DNA from: Drosophila persimilis | Lineage: Eukaryota > Arthropoda > Insecta > Diptera > Drosophilidae | Direction: 5' to 3' | Length of the DNA: 64,000 nucleotides | Assembly (NCBI RefSeq): GCF_003286085.1 | Contig: NW_020825385.1 | Span: forward strand, 40,792-104,791 | Shown here: positions 28,519 to 39,032 of the stretch, piece by piece | Layout of the letters: the number at the start of each line of letters is the position of its first letter | Numbering within the stretch: position 1 is the first letter of the stretch | Translations under genes and position numbers: made by a program | Notes under the pieces: generated by a model | What the model was told of the DNA's origin: nothing | Database searches by the model: none | What the model saw: the letters and a program-made list of their open reading frames with translations, nothing else

Positions 28519-29719
28519 TCTGAAGGGTATTTCGGCCAGCAGCCTCGGCCTGGCTTTACAGTATGTGTGCGTGCTTTATTCAACAATTCTGATTGCCTGT
28601 TGTTGCAGAGTAAACTGATAGTCTGGTGTAAAATACGAGCACAAGGTTACGAGTTTTCCAAGGCCAAGCTGGTTCCCTGAAAATTACAAATTTAAAAACA
28701 GAGGATACACACAGAGAAAAACGGCATAGTAGGCACCCATGAATAGTTTAATTTAATAGAATGCACTTTGATCTACACATAAATGTGCTCAAAAATATTT
28801 GTAATGCGGCCCAAGGCGTTCAATGGGTCTGGTGGGGTGGTGTCTCGGTGGACTGGTGGGGTGAAAAGTAACCTCTTTGACCGCCAAAGTGCTCTGCTAT
28901 CGCAAACAAGATTACGGTGCCTATTAGTCCATGTTTCATGTAGAACATGTCAAATTAGATACATATGTTACTGACATGTTTTTTTTTTATTTATTTTTTT
29001 TTTTTTTTTGGTATTTGATTGCTGCTGAATGGAATTTTTTTTGAGTGGAAAAACAGGAAGGAAATTGACGAAAAGTTGGATGAAAAGAATGGGGCTAATG
29101 CTCCTTCGATACACACCGACTCATCAAAACAAAATTCAGCCCGCGTGAGGAGATCATCGACGGCGCGGGGGAGACCTTTCGGAAATTATTTTTCGGACGG
29201 CATCAAATAGTTGGATAATCACTGCAACGACTGTCTATGAATGAGTGACCTAAAATAGCCTTATTGAATAAAATAAAAAATAAAATTGTATGGTGGGCTG
29301 GGGTGAAACCCCATCTAGTACTTTTTGGCATCGTCTGTCACTTTCTCTGCGAGTCCCAATAGATTTTTAAAATAGTTTAAAGCATACTTGATAATGTATA
29401 AATTTTGTATGCGATATTTTGTGTAAATTATTCATACAAAAAAAACTCGGAGCAAATCTATGGGTATATATTTGGTAATCTACGTGTATAGATTAAAATT
29501 TCAGAGCTGTTTTATAGAGCTCACTCGACACTTTGAACCGTTTGTAAAATCATAATTATTTGACAGTTTTGTGCGTGTCTTTGCTTCTGCTTTGTTTGTT
29601 GTTCGGTGATCTGGTAACCTCCTCCTTAAAACAAAACGACATTCAAATCTTATGGTTCCCCTGACACTAATCTAGTGTGGCTGCCGATACGGATACAAAT
29701 TCCGAACAGGAAATACTAT
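28519..29719. other. Upstream region of the CYHR1-like gene; no further gene seen
   Basis: AT-rich, with a T-tract at about 28979-29009 and only small unsupported frames. It presumably contains the promoter and 5' UTR of the CYHR1-like ORF (minus strand). I cannot identify a core promoter with confidence. Confidence 0.4.
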
Positions 29720-30155
29720 TGTTAAGACCTTAAAAGAAAAGTCTAGACATTTGCGAGTTGAGTTGTAAATTCAAACTAAATTTTATTCATAAAATCAGAG
29801 CCTTATATGTGATTTGACAATGTAGGTAGGAGGTACAATTTGGTAGTCTATAATTATCGTTAGACCTACGCAGAGGATACACTTTACTGAGGGTGTCTAT
29901 TTGAGTACATGCTTACATTAGTTTTATTTTAGGACCGCATTTGTTAAGTGTTTTCTCCACTTGTGTTTTGTTGTCGTATTAATGGGTTACAGATCTCTGT
30001 TTACACCAGTGCTGTCGTAACTTGTCTACTTTATGTAATTTTTTTAGAGATCGGTGTTGTTACATGAGTGAATGGGTACAATAATTTATGTTTAAACATT
30101 CTGCAAGGGGCCGAAAGTGGCATTGTATTGACGATAATATGTTCATGTTTGAACA
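29720..30155 (-). repeat. Putative 3' LTR of BEL-X (roo-like)
   Basis: On the minus strand the segment starts TGTTCAAACATGAACA (30155-30140) and ends TTAACA (to 29720). That gives TGTT...AACA termini and a length of 436 bp, near the usual roo LTR size as I recall it. An AATAAA signal (minus strand) lies near 29785. The preceding sequence is not a clean polypurine tract, so the boundary is tentative. Confidence 0.45.
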
Positions 30156-30186
30156 TTCTGCAAAGGGCCGAAAGTGGCATTGTTTT
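30087..30186. repeat. Two direct copies of an approximately 65-bp unit
   Basis: GAACATTCTGCAAAGGGCCGAAAGTGGCATTGT and AAACATTCTGCAAGGGGCCGAAAGTGGCATTGT cores are repeated about 65 bp apart at the edge of the putative BEL-X LTR. This makes the LTR boundary ambiguous. Confidence 0.7.
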
Positions 30187-30267
30187 GTATTTTGATTCTT
30201 GTGAACCTTTTTGTGTACATTTTCTTTATAGCTATAATTACAAGTACAGATAATCATTTACAGTCAA

Positions 30268-30712
30268 TTACAGTGGGTAGGGAAGTGCTATCGTTTGCAG
30301 TCTTCGTGCTACTTTAATTCTTCTTACGGCATAGATTATTATCATTATTATGATTCCGATAATTAAGGCCGCATGTCCAGATACATGATGGAACTTAAGT
30401 CCTTTTAAGTTAGATGACCTTCTTTTAACAATTTTATTTCGTTTCTTAACTTATCCATTTCTTCTGTATGGTTAATTAATGGTACTGTTAATGGATTACA
30501 AACAATTTTTGGTATTTTGCTTATATTACTTATATAAAAGGATGAAATTGGTTCGTAGCTGTCTGTTTGAATACTGTGATGAGGTACTAGTATTTTATCA
30601 TGCGGAAGATCAATTAGTTCTTGATTTGAGTTACTACATTGAATTCTAGCATTAGTGTTTACTGGAACTTTGAAGAGTCAACTACCCTGCCTTTCTAATT
30701 CGACCCAAAATG
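30268..30712 (-). pseudogene. Env remnant of BEL-X
   Basis: The frame reads VNTNARIQCSNSNQE... then KIPKIVCNPLTVPL near 30420-30680. After a frameshift near 30400 it continues into a transmembrane segment (AALIIGIIIMIIIYAVRR, about 30310-30370) and a short basic tail, stopping at 30268-30270. A possible env ATG at 30710-30712 leads within 11 codons to a stop, so most of the ectodomain has been deleted. A membrane-anchored tail after pol supports a roo-like, env-bearing BEL element. Confidence 0.6.
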
Positions 30713-30750
30713 ATCATGTCTCTGCTATCTTCCTATACACGCAATTTGAA

Positions 30751-31304
30751 TTACCTTTTACTACTACGAGTACTTCTGGTCTCTTTTGGAGTCATTCCTG
30801 AGTCTTGCTCTTCTGACTCAATTCCAGCTAATGGACAAATTTTAGTTATACGTCGTTTTATCAATCCGTCTTGATGTTTTATAGTTACTACTCTGACTCT
30901 AACGTCCCTACCTTTATGTATTTCTTCTATTTTTCGCAAGGCCCATCTAGCTGGGTGACAGGTTTCATCTTTTATTAATACAATCTGTCCTGTTTTAATA
31001 TTCTGCATTCCTATTTTCCATTTATTTCTTTCCATTTAATCCAAAATTCTCTTTTCATTTTCTGAATTAATCTCCATCTATCCAGATTCCCGATTTTTTC
31101 CTCTGAAATTGTCTCAATCGGGCCAAATATTGGCCTTCCAATTATAAAATGACCTGGTGTTAATACATCCAGATCGTCAATATCATTTGTAGCTGTATAC
31201 AAAGGGCGTGAATTTAGGTCCGCTTCAATTTGACATAATAGAGTTGACATTTCCTCATAGGTTAAATTATTGTCCCCAATTACCCTTTTTAAGTGATATT
31301 TCAC
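30751..31304 (-). pseudogene. Integrase C-terminus and DUF5641 module of BEL-X
   Basis: Two overlapping frames (31011-31304 and 30751-31035). The first has EADLNSRPLY and LTPGHFIIGRP and continues to KREFWIKWKE. The second has GQIVLIKDE and RVRVVTIKHQDG and ends in a basic tail. They continue the integrase at 38195-39032; the break between is the BEL-Y insertion (CACTG at 31302-31306 and 38190-38194). A frameshift separates the two frames near 31025. Confidence 0.82.
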
Positions 31305-31306
31305 TG

Positions 31307-31613
31307 TGAAATTTTAGAATAGTTTTTCTAAATACAAAACCGAAAGTTCTTGGGTGACTGCAATTTTTTATTTAATACGACGAAAGAAAAGGGGTGCGTG
31401 CGTTCGATTTCAAGGGTTTTTCTCGACTTCTTTTCAATATATTCAAACAATTTCTTCTAAGCCTACCTTACCTACGGTGGCAAAGCGGGGCGAATTCGCC
31501 AAGAGCGAGAGAACGAGCTTTTATTGCGCTCCCGCTTTGCCCTAGCCTAACTTACACTAGACTTCATGAAATTATATCCTAATAACAATTATAAATATTC
31601 AAATGACGCTACA
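31307..31613 (-). repeat. 3' LTR of BEL-Y
   Basis: 307 bp, TGTAGCGTC...AAATTTCA on the minus strand. The gag-pol stop codon lies inside it (31589-31591). Preceded by a purine-rich AACGGGGCCGG (31614-31624, minus). Confidence 0.95.
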
Positions 31614-34600
31614 CCGGCCCCGTTGAAGGCCTGGAAGGCTTCAAACCATTGGCAGAAGCGCCAATTTGGTATCGGCCTCCTGAACGTGGCTCCGCTGCTC
31701 GTCCTTAGCTCGACCACTCTGACCCTTCCGTCCTGCCCGGCGGTTGTTCCGACCACCCTTCCTAGGAGCCACTGTTGAGGGGGCAGGTTGTCCTCGGCGA
31801 CGATTACTAGGTCGCCTTCCTTTATGTTTGGCTCCTCCTGGTGCCACTTGCATCTGATTTGTAATCCCAGCACATACTCCCGGGACCATCGCTGCCAGAA
31901 CATTTGCCTGGCTGACGAGACAAGCCGCCATCGCTTTAAGCAGCTCAGACCCTCCTGGTCCGGGGTCCTGGGTGCTGGGGGTGCGATGAGCGGCCCGCCT
32001 GTCAGCAGGTGCCCGGGAGTCAGCGCGTCTCCGTCGCTTGGGTCTGGGCTTAGGGGTCCTAGCGGGCGCGAGTTGAGCACTGCCTCGATCCCGACCAGCA
32101 CGGTCTCCAGCTCCTCTGCGGTGAGGAGAGCGCTTCCGATGGCGCGTAGGAGTAGGCCCTTGGCAGACTTCACACCGGCCTCCCAAAGTCCGCCCATGTG
32201 CGGTGCTCGAGGCGGTATGAAGGCAAACTCGCACCCGCTTCTTGACGCAAATTCGCGTATCGCGTCCGCTTCCGCCTCCATCTTCCTCCGCAGTTCGCTG
32301 AAGTGGCGACTTGCTCCGACGAAATTTGTCGCGTTGTCGCAGTTCACGCGTTGCGGACATCCTCGACGACCGACGAACCTTTGGAATGCCAACAAGAAGG
32401 AATTAGTCGTCAAATCGGAGACAATTTCTAAATGAACCGCCTTGGACGCAAAACAGACAAATAACGCTATGTAGGACTTATAAGGGGGCCTTCCACGAAT
32501 TTTCAGAGTCGTATAGACTGGGCCACAAAAATCAACGCCACATACTGAAAATGGGCGGAGAGCACGGAGCCGGTCTGCGGGTAAGTTGCCCATCATTTGG
32601 GTCTGGAGTAGCGGCTTGCATTTAAAGCAACGAATACACGACCTAACTGTCGCCCTGCAGACCGCCTGAGCATTCACTATCCAAATGCCCTGTCTAAGGA
32701 TACTCACGAGTGCTCGTGGGCCGGCATGAAAATTCGTTTGATGCAGATAGCGAACGTATGTCTGCACAAACTGCGAGCGTTTTGTCAATAACAAAGGAAA
32801 CTTGGCATTATATGACATAGGAGCGTTAACTAGTCGCCCCCCAACTCGCAACAACGAAAAAGAGCACCATGTCCCAGCCTCTTCATGGATGAAGGGATTC
32901 AAGCGCTGAAGACTGGGGCCTAACTTGGTGCCTTTACGAACCCTTTCAATATCTTCTTGAGACTCATTTTTCTGTGTTATTTCGACTATTTTTAGAAACG
33001 CCTCGTCGTATTCTACGGATGACGGAATTTTTCCAAAGTTGAGACTTTTGTCTTTGCATTTTCGGATGAAGCGGAACACGAAAACGAACACTCTTAGCAG
33101 TTTGAGGTGTGACGAGTATCCCTCGATTACATCCACTAAGTAATTTGGATTGGCCGCGACGGTCAGTCCGACCGATTTCTTCCGACTTTCCATCTGTTTC
33201 TCTTCTTCGGAAAGCTCGAAGTGTGGATTTCTGGGCCAGCTCTCTTCTTCAAACTTTAAGAACTCTGGTCCTCCAAACCAGATCGACTGCACGATTTCCT
33301 CTACGTCACAACCTCTCGAAACTATGTCTGCTGGGTTCTGTTTTGTTGGCACATGCCGCCACGTAGCTTCACTTGACCACTCTTGAATCTCCGCTACTCG
33401 GTTCGCAACGAATGTTGACAACGACGAAGGGTGGGATCTGATCCAATGAAGAGTAACTTCTGAATCTGACCAGAATATCATTTTATCAATTGGAACCTTG
33501 AGCAGGGATTTGATTCGGTGACAAAGGTCTGCTAGAAGGTGAGCGGCACATAACTCAAGCCTTGGGAGCGTTTTCGTCTTGAGTGGCGCTACTTTCGACT
33601 TTGCAGTCAACAAGGAGACCTTTAAACCTTCTGCAGTCTTTCTACGGATATAGACGCAGGCTCCATAAGCTCTCATGGATGCGTCGGCAAAGGCATGTAC
33701 TTGAATCGGTGACATGGGATCAGTATGCACAAATCGAGGTATGGTAATCTTCTCCAACTGACCCAAGGATTCTTTTAATAAGTTCCATGCTGTTTCTAAG
33801 TTCATTGGAATTGACTCATCCCAATCTAGCTTGTTGAGCCAAAGCTCCTGTAGTAGGATCTTTCCCTTAATTACTAAAGGACTTAACAAGCCAAGGGGGT
33901 CAAACAGCTTTGATGTCACCGATAAGATGTTCCGTTTTGTCGCTCGGAGACCCATAACTGACGTGTCAATTTGGAACTTAAAGACGTCTTCGTGTGGCAG
34001 CCACGATATTCCTAACGCCTTAGTTGACTCTGAGTCCGAGATCGTTATCGGTTTAACTGTGCTCTCGGATGCGGTGACCTCAGGTGAGTTCGAAAACCAT
34101 TTAGTCAATTCAAACCCAGCGGTTTGAAGAACCTGAGCCACATCAGACTTAATTGTCTTTAACTCCTCTACGCAACCAGCACCAGTCAACATGTCATCGA
34201 CATAGAAGTCGGAGTCGATAACTTCAGCAGCTTTAGGGAATGAGAGTTTTGCAGACTCACTCAACCTCTTCAAACACCGAATTGCCAAAAATGGGGCTGG
34301 TCCAGTCCCATATGTTACGGTGTTGAGCTGGTATATTCTCAAGGACTCAGACGGGTCTCTTCTCCACACTATGAGCTGGAATTGTCTATCCGCATCAGCG
34401 ACCCAGACTTGGCGATACATCTTCTTAACATCGGCTGTCAAGGCGTACCTGTGTAGTCTGAATCGGAGCAATGTCGAATACAGCTCATCCTGTATCGTAG
34501 GACCGACCATCAATATGTCGTTCAAGGCCACCCGAGAGGACGTTTTACAAGACGCATCGAAAACGACGCGGAGCTTGGTCGACGTGCTTTGAGGCCTCAA

Positions 34601-36781
34601 CACACACTGATGTGGAATGAAATAATGTGGAGTTTTGGGGATTGTGTTGTCTGTGGTAGACATGTGACCCAAGGAGAGGTACTCTTCCATGAACTCCAAG
34701 TACATTTTCTGCAACTCGGGGTCACGAGACAATCTTTTTTCAAGCGATAAAAACCGCCGTTTAGCCACTTCAAAGGAGTTGCCTAAGATACTGGGATCTG
34801 ATTTGAACGGCAGTATTACTTCAAACCGACCTGAAGGCACGACCTGAGTAGTCCTTCTATAATGCTTTTCACATAACTTGTGTTCAGGAGATAAAGACTT
34901 TTTAGAAGACGGCAATTCTTCCAGTGACCAAAACTTTTGTAATGTATTGTCGATGTGGATCACTGACTCTTCTCGACAACTCAAACAATTCCTAGCTTCT
35001 TGGGTGGCAGTCACCTTTGGAGTGTATCTGCCCGACACAATCCAGCCGAGAAGCGTTTTCTGCAGAGTTGGATAGTCAGGACCTTGGCGAATCTGACCAA
35101 CAGATAGAAGTTCGAAAAATGTTTCTGCACCTATCAACATATCTATCTTCTGTGGCTTGAAGAAATATGGGTCTGCAAGTGGTAAGTTCTTTGGGATTTT
35201 CCAGTCACTCACGTTAAGTGTCTGATCAGGGTGATACCCCGAAATGGACCTTAGAATCCAGAAATCAACCGAAAACTCACTACCAGTAATTCGCGACTTC
35301 ACCACCGTGTGTATCTTTTTCTTGACTTGTGAATTGGATTCACCAATACCAAGCAAGTTGATACACGACTCCTCCCTACGGATCTGTAAGCGCTGTGCTA
35401 AGTCCTCAGTTATAAAATTGGTTTGAGACCCCGAGTCAAGCAGAGCTCGGGCCAAAACATGTTCACCATTATTTGTTCGGACGCTTACGATCGACGTAGC
35501 CAGAATAACTCTATCCATAGCTGTCGCATGGAGAGCATGCGAAGTGGAAGGTTGATTCTGATTGGGAGGAGGAGAAGAATTCTCTGGGGGTGATGGTAAC
35601 GCTAGACTTTTATTCGCCACTGTGTACCTATGCAATAAGGTATGGTGTGAGCAGCCACACACTCGACACTTCTTAGCTTTGCATCGTACTACAGAGTGGC
35701 CTGGCTGCAGACAATTGATGCACAAGGATGCAGTTTTTGCGAATTCGAACCTTTGCATTACTGCTAGCCGACCAAATGGACTGCACTCTGTCAACAAATG
35801 GACTTTCGCATTGCAGTAGCTGCATTGTTGATTTTTAGTATTCGCGGTGGAACACGCGAATGAGCTCCGATTATGCTGCTTGCTTGGCACAGCTTTCTGC
35901 TCCTGCTTTGGTTTGTCCGAATTTTCGGCCGAAAGATGCTGATGTCTGCGATTAAGCAACCTTTCACAGTCCGTCCAAAGTGGCAGTTTGTCATAATCGA
36001 GCTGTTCTTCCCATTTCTCTTTGGTCACCGGATCGACTCTGCTCAAGACGAGATGAATAATCATCGCATTCGAGATCTTTTTATCATCGCCTATCGACAA
36101 CAACGAACCATATATGGATGAGGCGGTATCGATAAGGTTCCTTAAGGACGATGCTGATTGCTGGGTCATTTTGGGAAGATTAAATAGAGCATCAATGTGA
36201 TTTTTAAAGATCAGACAATCATTATCGTAGACCCGTTTTAAGCTAGCCATTGCTTTCTCGTAGTTGGTCTCGGTTACTTGGAAAGCCCTAACTGTTCCCA
36301 ACGCTTCACCGGAGAGACACGAAAGCAAATGGTTGAACTTTTCGATAATTGGAATGCTTTGGTCATTATGAACTAGAGTCTCAAATAAACCTATGAAGTT
36401 TTTAAAGTCCGAATAGTTGCCGCTGAACTGCGGCAGAGCTAACTTCGGAAGGCGAGCACGAGTTGGGCCACCATAAGCTGGTACTGCCTGTATTGTCTCA
36501 TCAGCTGTCTTTAATGCGCAAATTGCCTTTGTGACAATTGAGAGTTCTTCCAACTCGACTCCAAATTCATCGTCAATGTCTATATCTTCAATCTTCTCTT
36601 GAAGTTCGCGTGCCGTGTCAATGCTACGCATCAGCGTTTCGAGTCTGCACTCGAGCTCCGTCAATACCAGCGGAATATCCCCCGCTTCTAAACGGTCCGC
36701 TAATAAACGAATGCCTTTGACACGGCAACTGCGCTTTTTCTTCAGCTCTTCAAGGACGATATTGTTGGCTTTTGAGGTCAT
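31589..36781 (-). CDS. BEL/Pao gag-pol polyprotein of BEL-Y, 1730 aa, intact
   Basis: Start chosen at ATG 36781-36779 (MTSKANN); the frame is open a few codons further upstream without another ATG. Domains: gag with coiled-coil N-terminus and DUF1759 (about 110-290); zinc knuckles (CSYCNAKVHLLTEC, CINCLQPGHSVVRC, CRVCGCSHHTLLH; about 317-384); retropepsin ALLDSGSQ (about 447); Pao-type RT with FYVDDM (about 860); RNase H (FADASMRAYGA, LPRLELCAAH); integrase H2C2 (about 1343-1390); DDE core (VDFCGP, CDNATNF, GGLWEAGVKS; about 1410-1535); and the DUF5641 end. The last eight or so codons lie in the 3' LTR, so LTR sequence is part of the coding region. No break found. It is only distantly similar to the BEL-Z protein. 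Confidence 0.95.
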   Translation of the reverse strand: MTSKANNIVLEELKKKRSCRVKGIRLLADRLEAGDIPLVLTELECRLETLMRSIDTARELQEKIEDIDIDDEFGVELEELSIVTKAICALKTADETIQAVPAYGGPTRARLPKLALPQFSGNYSDFKNFIGLFETLVHNDQSIPIIEKFNHLLSCLSGEALGTVRAFQVTETNYEKAMASLKRVYDNDCLIFKNHIDALFNLPKMTQQSASSLRNLIDTASSIYGSLLSIGDDKKISNAMIIHLVLSRVDPVTKEKWEEQLDYDKLPLWTDCERLLNRRHQHLSAENSDKPKQEQKAVPSKQHNRSSFACSTANTKNQQCSYCNAKVHLLTECSPFGRLAVMQRFEFAKTASLCINCLQPGHSVVRCKAKKCRVCGCSHHTLLHRYTVANKSLALPSPPENSSPPPNQNQPSTSHALHATAMDRVILATSIVSVRTNNGEHVLARALLDSGSQTNFITEDLAQRLQIRREESCINLLGIGESNSQVKKKIHTVVKSRITGSEFSVDFWILRSISGYHPDQTLNVSDWKIPKNLPLADPYFFKPQKIDMLIGAETFFELLSVGQIRQGPDYPTLQKTLLGWIVSGRYTPKVTATQEARNCLSCREESVIHIDNTLQKFWSLEELPSSKKSLSPEHKLCEKHYRRTTQVVPSGRFEVILPFKSDPSILGNSFEVAKRRFLSLEKRLSRDPELQKMYLEFMEEYLSLGHMSTTDNTIPKTPHYFIPHQCVLRPQSTSTKLRVVFDASCKTSSRVALNDILMVGPTIQDELYSTLLRFRLHRYALTADVKKMYRQVWVADADRQFQLIVWRRDPSESLRIYQLNTVTYGTGPAPFLAIRCLKRLSESAKLSFPKAAEVIDSDFYVDDMLTGAGCVEELKTIKSDVAQVLQTAGFELTKWFSNSPEVTASESTVKPITISDSESTKALGISWLPHEDVFKFQIDTSVMGLRATKRNILSVTSKLFDPLGLLSPLVIKGKILLQELWLNKLDWDESIPMNLETAWNLLKESLGQLEKITIPRFVHTDPMSPIQVHAFADASMRAYGACVYIRRKTAEGLKVSLLTAKSKVAPLKTKTLPRLELCAAHLLADLCHRIKSLLKVPIDKMIFWSDSEVTLHWIRSHPSSLSTFVANRVAEIQEWSSEATWRHVPTKQNPADIVSRGCDVEEIVQSIWFGGPEFLKFEEESWPRNPHFELSEEEKQMESRKKSVGLTVAANPNYLVDVIEGYSSHLKLLRVFVFVFRFIRKCKDKSLNFGKIPSSVEYDEAFLKIVEITQKNESQEDIERVRKGTKLGPSLQRLNPFIHEEAGTWCSFSLLRVGGRLVNAPMSYNAKFPLLLTKRSQFVQTYVRYLHQTNFHAGPRALVSILRQGIWIVNAQAVCRATVRSCIRCFKCKPLLQTQMMGNLPADRLRALRPFSVCGVDFCGPVYTTLKIRGRPPYKSYIALFVCFASKAVHLEIVSDLTTNSFLLAFQRFVGRRGCPQRVNCDNATNFVGASRHFSELRRKMEAEADAIREFASRSGCEFAFIPPRAPHMGGLWEAGVKSAKGLLLRAIGSALLTAEELETVLVGIEAVLNSRPLGPLSPDPSDGDALTPGHLLTGGPLIAPPAPRTPDQEGLSCLKRWRLVSSARQMFWQRWSREYVLGLQIRCKWHQEEPNIKEGDLVIVAEDNLPPQQWLLGRVVGTTAGQDGRVRVVELRTSSGATFRRPIPNWRFCQWFEAFQAFNGAGVASFEYL

Positions 36782-37882
36782 ATTGATTCTCAATGCAAGC
36801 AACTGAAGGCGAAAGATCGTTTCTAATAATCGTATTTAATGCCGAGGCACTCAATGAAATAATGGGTAATTGTACCCAAACGAGGTGAAAAACCAATATA
36901 CCCGAAAAATTTAGGGTAGAGCGTCGCTTGGCTGGCGCGTACACGAAAACCACACAAGAATACCAACGAACTGTACTGGTGACAAGCGAAAACGAAAAAT
37001 TTCACCGCTGCAGTTCAGAAGAATTAATGTTGTGTATGCGTATGCACCGACAACGATCGACGCTAAATTGATTTACGAGGCACGACTTTGTCTTAATTGA
37101 TAGTTGGATCCTACTGACACCAAACGAATATACCCGACGAAAACAGGGTAGCGCGTCACTTGGTGTTTGGTTTGGATCAAGCGCGCCAAACAAAAGAACA
37201 ACAATAAGCAACGGTGAAGAGCGAAAGCGAGACGAAAAAATTCACCGCTGCAGCTGCGTATTGGTATGCGTGCTTGGCCAACGACCCAACTATACATATA
37301 TTTGACACAACGAAAACGAGAAAGGGGAAAGGGGCGACAGCGATTGTAGTAAAAATGAGTTATGTATATGTGTAGTTATTGCGTCCAAGAGGGTTAGATG
37401 TACATATGTATGTATATATGTATTAATATATATGCTCAACTCTAACTACAGCATGCAATCTAGCTCTACTATGTCATACGTATGTGCCAAGAATTGAAAG
37501 CGAGGTGCAATTGTTTCAGCACAAGACAATAATTCGAGTTTTTTAATCTTTCGTCTTCACTCGAGCTTTAAATTTTTTGCACAAATACCTCTTGGGAAGA
37601 TAGGAAATTCCAGGTGCTGTACTCTCCTCTTGTATATGTAGCTGCAGACAGGGTATTGCACGACCGACGCGGTGATTTTTAGTTTGGTTTGTTTAATTAT
37701 TGCACACACGTCGCGGTCACTTTGGCAATTTAGCTGCAGCACATATGCATGTACATGTATGTATGTATGTACAATAGATTTTGGCTATTTATGTATGTAT
37801 CTTCACTGTGTCACTGTCACTTTTTGCCTTTCCACTTGAATTAATATATACGTTTAAATTGCGAGTCCACCCGGGGGCGCCA
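36782..37882 (-). other. BEL-Y leader with primer-binding site and a duplicated conserved block
   Basis: The minus-strand primer site TGGCGCCCCCGGGTGGAC adjoins the 5' LTR (37865-37882). Two related units of roughly 230 bp occur in tandem: both contain a GCGC...CCAAG(T/C)GACGC...CTACCCT...GGGTATATT block (about 37118-37180 and 36885-36940). Each is preceded, on the minus strand, by CTGCAGCGGTGAA (about 37240-37255 and 37000-37015). The block resembles one in the BEL-Z leader. (TGTA)n tracts lie near 37745-37800. No coding potential. Confidence 0.6.
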
Positions 37883-38189
37883 TGAAATTTTAGAATAGTT
37901 TTTCTAAATACAAAACCGAAAGTTCTTGGGTGACTGCAATTTTTTATTTAATACGACGAAAGAAAAGGGGTGCGTGCGTTCGATTTCAAGGGTTTTTCTC
38001 GACTTCTTTTCAATATATTCAAACAATTTCTTCTAAGCCTACCTTACCTACGGTGGCAAAGCGGGGCGAATTCGCCAAGAGCGAGAGAACGAGCTTTTAT
38101 TGCGCTCCCGCTTTGCCCTAGCCTAACTTACACTAGACTTCATAAAATTATATCCTAATAACAATTATAAATATTCAAATGACGCTACA
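37883..38189 (-). repeat. 5' LTR of BEL-Y
   Basis: 307 bp, one base different from the 3' LTR. Followed (minus strand) by the primer-binding site and flanked by CACTG. Confidence 0.95.
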
Positions 38190-38194
38190 CACTG

Positions 38195-39032
38195 ATTTTA
38201 CCCCAGCTTCCCAAATACCTCCGAAGTGAGGTCCTGCCGGGGGAATAAAATGCCACTAGATCTGTTCTCTTTCTAATATTGGAACCACTTTTATGTTGTC
38301 TTTGAGGGCTTTTCGGTATTCCTCGTCTAATTTGCGCGAAGCTCCCACAAAGTTGGTTCCATTATCGGAAAAAATTTTTGCACATTTTCCTCTTCTTGAA
38401 AAAAACCTTCTAAGTGCAGCTAGAAATGCATCTGAAGTAAGATCGCTGACTACTTCCAAATGAATAGCTTTTGTCGCCATGCATACGAATACGGCAATAT
38501 ATCCCTTATAGGATTTCTGCCCCCGGTTTTTAGAGCATCGAATATGGTAAGGCCCGGCGGCACCTGTATTTGTAAACGGGTGCGACATTGTAGCTCTGTG
38601 TTTCGGCAGATTTCCCATAATTTGTTCTGCAGTATTCTGTCGATACCTAGCACAGGTGACACACTCTTTAAGTTTTTTCTTTAAGCAATTTCTTAGCCCA
38701 AATATCCAAAACTTTCGCTGGATATAGTTTCGCATCAGATTAATTCCACCGTGCAATGTTTCTTTATGTGCATTCTTGATAATTAAAGACGTCAAGTGAC
38801 ACTTATCTAAAATCAAGGGATGTTTAACCTCAAATTCCGCGTTGGAGTTTTGCAATCTACCTCCAACTCGTAACAATCCGTCTTTATCTAAGAACGGATT
38901 TAAGCTTAATAGTTTATTTTTTGTTTCTATTTCCTTTTTATTAATTAGGCTAGCTATTTCGGAACCGAAATGGATAGCTTGTAGTTGTTTTACTATTAAT
39001 ACTTTGGCACTCTTAATCTCCTTCACTGTCAA
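38195..39032 (-). pseudogene. Integrase of BEL-X (first duplication copy)
   Basis: Open frame 38256-39032: H2C2 zinc-binding part (HKETLHGG, CVTCARYR) and catalytic core with AAGPYHIR, where BEL integrases normally have D.AGP, so the first catalytic Asp is lost. The second Asp is retained in FSDNGTNF. The core is then cut by BEL-Y. The frame stops at 38256-38258; the last 60 bp before the BEL-Y insertion site (FIPPAGPHFGG-like) are out of frame. Inactive remnant. Confidence 0.8.

Larger units (their letters stand above)
31307..38189 (-). mobile_element. BEL/Pao element BEL-Y, apparently intact and young
   Basis: Two 307-bp LTRs (31307-31613, 37883-38189) differ by a single base (ACTTCATGAA versus ACTTCATAAA). 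A 5-bp target duplication CACTG lies on both sides (31302-31306, 38190-38194). The 1730-aa polyprotein frame is open and all catalytic motifs are present. The element is inserted in the same orientation within the BEL-X integrase region. It is the best candidate in the window for a recently mobile autonomous element. Confidence 0.95.

Noticed and set aside
31641..32360. A 239-residue minus-strand frame, and plus-strand frames across 31788-32435
   Set aside because: These are shadows of the BEL-Y integrase/DUF5641 coding region in other frames.
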